Translations under genes and position numbers: made by a program | Notes under the pieces: model-generated | Databases searched by the model: none | What the model saw: the letters and a program-made list of their open reading frames with translations, nothing else | What the model was told of the DNA's origin: nothing | Shown here: piece after piece, positions 57,801 to 64,000 of the stretch | Numbering within the stretch: the first letter of the stretch is position 1 | Layout: each line of letters begins with the position of its first letter | From: Steinernema hermaphroditum | Lineage: Eukaryota; Nematoda; Chromadorea; Rhabditida; Steinernematidae | DNA length: 64,000 nucleotides | Direction: 5' to 3' | Assembly (NCBI GenBank): GCA_030435675.1 | Contig: CM059623.1 | Span: 12,556,092 to 12,620,091 of the forward strand

Positions 57801-60800
57801 GGTTTTATCTGTTCTGAATGAAATCAGTTCCCATTGCCAAGGTCCGTTGTTTGGCTTATTAGCTGTTTTACGACTTCAATAGTTGTGCGTCATGTTGATC
57901 CCTTCCTTTGATGACTTACAAGACTGGCAAAGAAACACCACTTGAACCACACACTTTATTCCAATACCGTATCCTAACCCATTTCAGCTGGACATCTACA
58001 TCAGCGAGATGTGGCTGGACCCGGAACTGGACTACTCACGGCTGAACCCCTGCAAGTACAACCTCTCCTTGAACAGCATCCTGCTCGAGAAGCTGTGGAC
58101 ACCGAACTCGTGCTTCATCAACTCAAAAACGGCCGACATCCACAAGAGTCCTTTTCCGAACATCTTCCTCCTCATCTATGCAAATGGATCAGGTCAGTTA
58201 GGGAGGCCGCGTTGTTTACGCGCAAACCACGCGCTCGCGTAATTTAATCATGCAAAATGGCGCCTATTTCTCCAGAATTTGCAATCACGTTTAAGCTTTT
58301 CTAATTTTAGTGTGGACCAACTATCGACTCAAGCTCCAGGGTTCGTTTGAGGAGGGATCGGCTACCGTAACCCAGACTTCTTTAGGTCCGTGCGCCATGG
58401 ATCTGACCAGGTTTCCGTTCGACAACGTCACTTGCTCACTCACTTTTGAAAGCTTCAAGTAAGAGTCCTGGGAATATTAGGGTTACGGTATTTTTGAAGC
58501 TACAACACGGATGAGGTGGAGATGAGCTGGTCGGAGTTGGGAGTCTCCAAGATGCGCGAGAAGATGGAGCTGGCAGACTACGAGTTGATGGACATCGAGA
58601 ATGTCCGAAATACAGAGGTGGGTCCGAAGTTGGTCTTGAGGAGACGCCTGCTTTTTGCAGCCTTATCCCGCCGGCTATTGGCATGAACTAACGATGAAAT
58701 TTCACTTCAAAAGGAGAGCCGGATGGTACATTCTACAGGCCTATCTTCCGACCTATCTGACCATTTGTATATGTAAGTTTTTTTGTGGTATAATTCTTGC
58801 TGTAAAGGTGAGCAACAGTTGGTACTGTCACTTTTGAGTGCGCAGAATAGAATAGAGTGTTCGGAAGTACGTTAAGCTTCACCTGAGATTCATTGGAATG
58901 TTCCTTTAAGCTAAGCCGAGGTATACCAAGTCCAAATCGACATTAAACAGTGGATGTTTTATTTTTGATATTCAAGCTAACGTAGTATAAGAATTTCGCA
59001 TTCGGATTTCGCATAAGAAGACTGGGATATCTTGCATGCATTCATTCCTTTGATTCAAGAACAAAGTGTAGATATGAAACGGCGTTGTATCTTTCTCGCA
59101 TTATTAAGGACTTGACATTGAAGTTGAAGAACTACAAGACAGCATATTTCAAACCTATTTTTGGTATCTGTTTGTTAACATACCCACCAAATTCTCAAAG
59201 AGCGACCGACTGATCGCCACAGCAGAATGTGTACGGTGATACTTACGATACAAAAATGGCCAATCAGATTAGACTGACATGATTTTAGATACTAAAGAAC
59301 AAGCTAATCAAGTTTCATTCAGAAGGTCTGATTTCAAATTTAGTACATAAGTAGATATTTTATTTTTGATGCTCAATGCTGTCATGTTACCTTATCTCTT
59401 TCTCGTATTATTACTAATGGAAACCTCTTGCCAATGAAGTTGAAGAACTACATGAAAATACATATATTTTAAACTTATCTCTACAGAATGGGTATTATGC
59501 AGTGCATGTGTATGTAAGAGTATGAATGTGAAGCAAACCCATTTTTGATCAGTCGTTAGCAGTTTTACGTGATTCAGTGCAGGAAGTCACAACTCACCTC
59601 AGGTTAGGGTATGATTAACTCCATCATTGCAGTTTTTTGGAACCTTTAAATAATGGTATTGACTTGCACTGACGGTTGTAGGGACGGCTGAATTTTTACA
59701 ATGATGAACAGTGAATAATTGGCCTAATACCTCTTTGTGTTATCACTTACGGGTGGTCGGGCTGCAGGGACGACTTTCTTGGCAAAAACGGTAGAACTAC
59801 GGCTCTGATTTTCCAGGGCGATCGTGTTAGCCGAGACAGACTCATTTCTGAGGGAGCGAACGAACGATCAGATTTATCGACTCAGAAAGACCCTTGTCGT
59901 TCTCACTGATTAATCCCTCACACGGGACTGTTCTACGGAGTATATGGTACAGTAAGCTAATCAATAGCAAACTCAGGTAGCAGCACTAGTGTGCTAAAGC
60001 CTAATCGGCGGGGCGGGGAGCGTTTTTAAATGTTCTTTTGTTAGTAAGAACTATATTTTTGACGCACATACGACGTTGTCGCGTGGTCTGACATTTCACC
60101 TTTTGTTTCAACGTTCTTTATTTTTGAGAGTGGTCTTTCTTCAAGACCTTTTCTTTCATACGTACGAGATGAACGTTGTCTACTTTGTCCATTAAGAGTA
60201 ATTTCTGGATTTTTTAAACCTTCCAAATAAATGCCTTTTAAACCCATTTTATAAACCTCATTTTCAATGCACCAACCCAATGAAAAGTAAGTGAGAAGAG
60301 TTATTTTTGGTAGCTCGCAACGTCAAATTTCCTTCCTCGTGGAGACTTATTGTCAGTTCATTCATTCGTCTCAGCGCGTTAAAGCTATGAGTCTTGAGCT
60401 GAGTTCATAGAAACGTTGCTTTGTAGGGTTGCAAGTTAATCTTGTAATTCAAAAAGCAAGTCATACTAGGTTGTCCCACGAATGATAATGAAGAAAGGTG
60501 TTCGGGAATTTTTGAAACAACCTAATACAGAACAACCTAGTGGCATAAAGACAGGGTTAGGCTGTTTTTTTTACGTGATTCTTGTTGTGAAACTGTGAAA
60601 CTCGTGAAAGTGCATAATAACCAGCTTCTGTAATTTTGAGCAATAATGTGTCGTTCCGAGCATTTTAACTGATAAACATGGTTTTGATGATTGACCAAAA
60701 ACTGATCCATTTGGGGTATTTGTTGTTGATTTTTCTTCCTCGATTCTAACTGATTGTCACGTGTTCGTTGTTTATTTTTGGCGATTGGAAACATGGGAAA

Positions 60801-62353
60801 CCGTTCGCAATCACTGTAAAGTGTTGAATGAAGACACCGGCGTTCACGGTTCAAACTCTTTCAGTCTAGATATCTATTCATCAAGCGAGCAATGGTAGTC
60901 AAATGAAGATTAATTTGGGGGAAGAGTCTCACGTTTTATGGATACAGTCTTGGTGCTGCAGTGAACTACAATTGTAAAATTTGAAGATCAACCGTGAAAC
61001 TGTGGTCTTTGATATGTAGTTTTATTATGATTCTACGTTCTATATGTCTATATCGCTTTTGACGTTTACGAATTTTCTTCATAGCAGCTAATCTCCTTTT
61101 TGGCGACTTTGTTCCGTGGCCTCAACTGGCTGATCTGAGTCTTTTATCTGAACGTGTCGGCTCGGCTCGACTCCGGAGCCAGAGCCATGAAAGGAACCGG
61201 CTTCGATTGACTCCGGCTAATTTTGTTTCACTGATGCTGGGATAATACAGGGAGCGCACGACCAGTCCTTTACTCGATGCACACAATGATACATGATGAG
61301 TCAGTGATAGACGCTATGTGTATAGAGTGAGCAAGTTGTCTAGACTGTCTATCAAAGGGCATGTCCGATCTGCCGTCAGCAATTATCCCTTTATTTACTT
61401 TATTTATTTTTTTAATAAGCACTATTTAAACTTCCTTTTCAGCTTGGATCTCCTTCGCCTTAGGCTCCAAAGCCATTCCCGCAAGGACGATGCTCGGAGT
61501 CAACTCGCTTCTAGCGATGACTTTCCAATTCGGAAACATCATCCGAAATCTGCCGCGAGTCAGCTACGTCAAGGTGCAACTCTTTTTGGTGGAACGCCTC
61601 ATAGAGCTCGTTCTTCAGGCCATTGACGTGTGGATGCTCAGCTGCATGACCTTCGTGTTTTGCTCACTTCTCGAACTCGCCTGGGTCGGCTACCTCAGCA
61701 GGGAGGAGGAGGAGCCACGGAGGCCGCCGCCAATGCCTCCAGGCACTCCTCAGATGGTCAAGCTGGCGACGCCGAAGTCGCCAGCGCCCGTGAGACCTCC
61801 TCACTATGTGCCTCCCTACGAACAAGCGAGTACATTGCTCAGGTAGGACTTTGGGGGAACGAGGGAACTTCATAGGAATAGGGACGTCTATGGAAGTAGA
61901 TCATGATCCGAGCCAAATGGTATAAGAGAAGTGGCTACTAGGATCTCCCTTGAAACGGCGGCCATCCTCATCTCCGCTCATTTCAGGAGAGCCCCAAAAC
62001 AGAGCGGAAACGAAGAGGAGCATGCGCTCCTCTCGCTCCGCGACAACGACTACGGGTACATTCCGCCAGGCTACGGCCTCAACGGAAACCTCAAATCGGC
62101 CCTCTCTTCGCTGGCGGGGCCTTGCGCCTGCCACCAGCCACAGCAGAAGACCAACTGCTGCAAGTCGATCTCCGCGGCGCTCACCTCCGACTCCGACGAG
62201 TCGCACACCGCCTTCGTATACGAGCAGGCGAGCTTCAGAAGACGACAACGCGACCGTCTCGCCCATCAGATCGACATCATCTCTGCCTGCCTGTTCCCGG
62301 GCCTCTTCTCCGTCTTCAACATTGCGTACTGGTATCACTATTTGAAGAACTGA
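48850..62353 (+). CDS. Pentameric ligand-gated anion channel subunit
   Basis: Ten exons join in phase (starts 48850, 54040, 57988, 58311, 58386, 58500, 58661, 61443, 61619, 61987; stop TGA 62351-62353) for 533 residues. Exon 1 is a signal peptide ([21 protein letters not shown]). The extracellular domain contains [12 protein letters not shown] and a cys-loop with 13 residues between cysteines ([15 protein letters not shown]). The helices are M1 ([24 protein letters not shown]), M2 beginning [17 protein letters not shown]3 ([12 protein letters not shown]) and M4 ([15 protein letters not shown]). The Pro-Ala-Arg before M2 is the signature of anion-selective channels. There is no second extracellular disulphide, unlike GluCl. 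The sequence looks closest to the nematode acetylcholine-gated chloride (ACC/LGC-46) group, but GABA or amine ligands remain possible. Introns 1 (5.1 kb), 2 (3.7 kb) and 7 (2.7 kb) are rich in repeats. Confidence 0.9.
50387..51325 (-). mobile_element. Deleted mariner element in channel intron 1
   Basis: The ends are inverted repeats: TTAGGTTGATGCAAAAGAAA at 50387 and the complement of TTAGGTTGATGCAAAAGGGA at 51325, both typical of mariner. Each is flanked by a TA target duplication. On the minus strand near 50.85-51.05 kb, broken frames read [17 protein letters not shown] and LINHYETL, resembling the helix-turn-helix part of a mariner transposase. At 939 bp, with stops, it is shorter than a full element (about 1.3 kb) and not autonomous. 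Confidence 0.85.
51790..51853 (-). repeat. tRNA-like SINE head, copy 2
   Basis: Read on the minus strand it is GTGTGGCTCATTGCGAGCG, then CCCGATTTGTATTCGG, then GTCGGTTCGACACCGGCC, parallel to 45251-45323. The anticodon-like loop TTTGTAT is closed by CCCGA/TCGG. No clean acceptor stem is seen. Confidence 0.55.
52831..53327 (+). repeat. Dispersed repeat family A, copy 4 (longest intact)
   Basis: The best preserved member lies in channel intron 1. It includes an open frame of 139 codons (53008-53427) beginning [14 protein letters not shown] that extends past the repeat end. The frame is not kept in copy 1, so coding is unproven. Its Arg/Ser/Pro-rich content is probably compositional. Confidence 0.75.
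56838..57860. repeat. Tandem duplication in channel intron 2
   Basis: Two diverged direct copies of a roughly 440-bp unit lie at about 56838-57240 and 57282-57680. Each has a GATTCA..GAGC.GATTTTTG start, a GTTTCAAGTAAA middle, and a GCGTCTGAATAGATGAAGAA segment. A partial third copy near 57770-57860 shares CATTTTTGGCTTCG and ATGAAATCA. Confidence 0.7.
58940..59490. repeat. Tandem duplication in channel intron 7
   Basis: Direct copies at about 58948-59165 and 59350-59490 share TTTTATTTTTGAT..TCAA, CTTTCTCG.ATTATTA and AATGAAGTTGAAGAACTACA-type segments. Divergence is substantial. Confidence 0.6.
59765..59872 (-). repeat. Dispersed repeat family A, copy 5 (inverted, diverged)
   Basis: The minus strand reads GAGCCGTAGTTCTACCGT then TTGCCAAGAAAG, matching the GAGCCGTAGTTCCACCGT and CGCCAAGAAG core of copy 4. 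The rest is weakly similar. Confidence 0.6.
60466..60541. repeat. Short element with 10-bp inverted ends
   Basis: The stretch from ACTAGGTTGT to ACAACCTAGT spans 76 bp, with an internal ACAACCTAA. The ends resemble mariner-like termini (AGGTTG), so it may be a tiny mariner-derived MITE. No coding was seen. Confidence 0.45.
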
Positions 62354-62679
62354 TCCGAACACCTCGACTCACTTCGCCCCGTCTTTCCCACTTCAATTGA
62401 CAATAACTCTCTCCCGACTCGTGAATGCTCAACAATTTATATTTATGCACTTGTGAGAGATTCAATGGAGCCTTACATGTGTCGTACGGTAGTCAACGAT
62501 AAGCAATCTATATTTGACCATATTCACTTATATTGTTATTTACAAGCGATAAAGAGATATTTTAGTGAATACGAGAGCATTTGTTTGCCATATGACTTGT
62601 TCATGAGGTAGCCGTTTCTGCTGCCGGCTTCCCTATCAGCTCCGCATTACTTGCCCTATTAGTTGTTCTCGGCAACTTT

Positions 62680-62932
62680 TCAAAAAGCATGAAAACAGCA
62701 ACAAAGTAAAGAAATCAACGACTCATCTTCAAGGAATTCTCGACTCGGTGGCATCAACACACCATTTTCGGCCTTTCGCTGCCTTTCGCGCAGGGACTCG
62801 AAGGCGGTCCGCAGGTGGTCCAATCTTCGGCATTTTAGAGTATTATTCGGTGGCTTCCGTGAGCAGCGCTAGGGAAGAGCTGAACCTGGTGTAGACGTGA
62901 TGGTAGAGTAGGGAGGGCGGACTGGGAGCCAT
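62680..62932 (-). CDS. Possible small protein, low confidence
   Basis: Two candidate exons (62932-62886 and 62824-62680) would join in phase to give 63 residues. The product has a helical, charged middle (LDHLRTAFESLRERQRKAEN) that looks protein-like, and an unusual Cys/Leu-rich end. The acceptor (CCGAAG) is weak, and I recognise no homologue. It could be a random frame or the end of a larger gene. Confidence 0.25.
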
Positions 62933-63568
62933 GATCCAGCTGGCTGCGTGGACTTCGCAGTTTCAGCGGTTCTTCGGCGACGGCCGAATCCAATCGGTGA
63001 TCCCACCAGTGGGCGTCGGCATCGGAGAGGCGAAGAGCTGATTGTGATAGAGGCACAGACAGACCGTAGGGCAGAGCAAATGAGGTGGAATCCTGTCAGC
63101 GGAGTAACAGTTGGCGTGGACTTGGAACGGTGGGGCTGTTAACCAACGAAGCCGAAAGTCATCTCAGTTCGCCTGGCGATGTAGACTTTGGAGTTTCAAT
63201 GGCACTTTGAGACCTTCCAGAAGCTCAACTTATTTTCGAGATTCACATCGCTCATTGCCAATTTCATCTTTCCCATATTCGCTTATCAATGTTTATGTTA
63301 TGTATCGAAAGCAAATTCTCAAATGTTGACATAACAGTTCTGAGGTCTAAAATTGCGGTTAATCGGTTTTTCGATGCACGCTGATTCCATCGGTAATCAT
63401 CCATTCACCCTCGCGTTCTCATCAACCGGTTATGCAACGGTGATTGATCTACAGTCCCATTGAGTCGCTTTGCAATAAACACCCACGTTGGAGGTGACCT
63501 TCCCTTCTCATTCAGTCTTTGATCGCAACTTGTGTTGCGTCGTTTCGCTTGGAAAATATCGATTGGCG
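62933..63568. other. Intergenic upstream of acsd-1
   Basis: Short frames only. It presumably contains the promoter of the right-edge gene. No specific element was identified. Confidence 0.4.
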
Positions 63569-64000
63569 ATGTTTTCTTCTGGTGAGCTGTGCTCTGTCTA
63601 TTTGTGATACACGATTTTAGTGAGCAAAAATCGGAAATTTGATGTGCACGCTCATCATCTCCCAAAGGATATTCCCGATTTTGAAAAGGTACACATAAAA
63701 AGCGCTTGTCATGGGTGCTTATCCCATGTTTAGACCTTCGGGTATGGAGGCTTTGTGCGTCTCGAGCACAATGTGGACGCAGAAGGAAATGCCAATATGA
63801 TGAAAGATGGAAAGCTGTTCAGAAAGGTCAGCCGTAACTGCTTCGACGTCCATGAAAGAGTGAAGGAAATGGACAAGTGCCATGTCAACGTTCAGGCTAT
63901 CTCCACTGTACCCGTAATGTTCAGTTACTGGGTGTGAATTTCTTTATACACCATCAGCTTACAAAAAAAGTTGTAGACCAAACCGGAACATGGAGAAATT
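63569..64000 (+). CDS. acsd-1: ACMS decarboxylase (ACMSD), 5' part
   Basis: The exons are 63569-63581 (13 nt: MFSS plus one base), 63621-63688, 63734-63931 and 63977 to the window edge. The start contains the zinc-site motif [15 protein letters not shown], followed by [49 protein letters not shown] and TKPEH. This order matches the animal ACMSD N-terminus closely. The enzyme decarboxylates 2-amino-3-carboxymuconate semialdehyde in the kynurenine pathway, diverting it from NAD synthesis. It belongs to the amidohydrolase fold, with His ligands in the HxH motif. About one quarter of the protein is in the window; the rest is cut off by the edge. Confidence 0.93.

Noticed and set aside
60537..60854. 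105-codon minus-strand frame in channel intron 7
   Set aside because: No recognisable transposase motif; Gln/Asn-rich in AT-rich DNA, and no splice signals.
1..64000. CRISPR array, prokaryotic operons or phage
   Set aside because: No regularly spaced repeats with unique spacers. Introns, tRNA layout and gene families are all eukaryotic.

Overview
The window is eukaryotic and almost certainly from a nematode (phylum Nematoda; the species is not identifiable from sequence alone). Most introns are 40-60 nt with strong TTTCAG or TTTTAG acceptors. Several genes have such an acceptor immediately before the ATG, as expected for spliced-leader trans-splicing or a 5' UTR intron. The recognisable genes have clear nematode counterparts: MEL-28/ELYS, FIPP-1 (Fip1), NUO-4 (NDUFA10), ACSD-1 (ACMSD), a Kunitz/lustrin/EB secreted protein, a single ShK peptide, a C-type lectin and a cys-loop anion channel. 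All exon joins below were made by eye from frame, phase and splice-site rules.

Layout. From 1 to 12.4 kb there is a weakly supported gene, a lineage-specific single-exon protein (4.0-5.1 kb, minus), a small secreted Cys peptide (6.4-6.7 kb, minus), a ShK peptide (9.7-9.9 kb, minus) and a secreted-peptide gene (11.9-12.2 kb, plus). From 12.5 to 17.9 kb lies one long minus-strand Kunitz/lustrin/EB gene. Two of its introns carry the arms of an inverted duplication, each with a tRNA-Gln(CTG). From 18.1 to 22.3 kb are fipp-1 (minus) and, head to head with it, a decayed Fip1 paralogue (plus), with a tRNA-Ile(AAT) between them. From 23.5 to 34.4 kb the plus strand is gene-dense: mel-28, a cytochrome b5-domain protein, a three-pass membrane protein, nuo-4 and a secreted protein of unknown family. 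A second tRNA-Ile and a 121-bp palindrome also lie here.

From 35.0 to 36.2 kb is an inverted second copy of the 11-12 kb secreted-peptide locus, including its upstream region. A C-type lectin (37.1-38.0 kb) and a collagen pseudogene follow. From 39 to 48.8 kb I see mainly dispersed repeats. From 48.85 to 62.35 kb is a ten-exon pentameric ligand-gated anion channel gene with very large introns; these hold a mariner remnant, a tRNA-like SINE, tandem duplications and many sense-strand ATTTTTG words. The 5' end of acsd-1 runs off the right edge.

The genes do not form one pathway. mel-28 (nuclear pore and chromatin), fipp-1 (3'-end processing), nuo-4 (complex I) and acsd-1 (kynurenine/NAD metabolism) are housekeeping genes, interleaved with secreted or defence-type genes and with repeats that have moved in inverted orientation.
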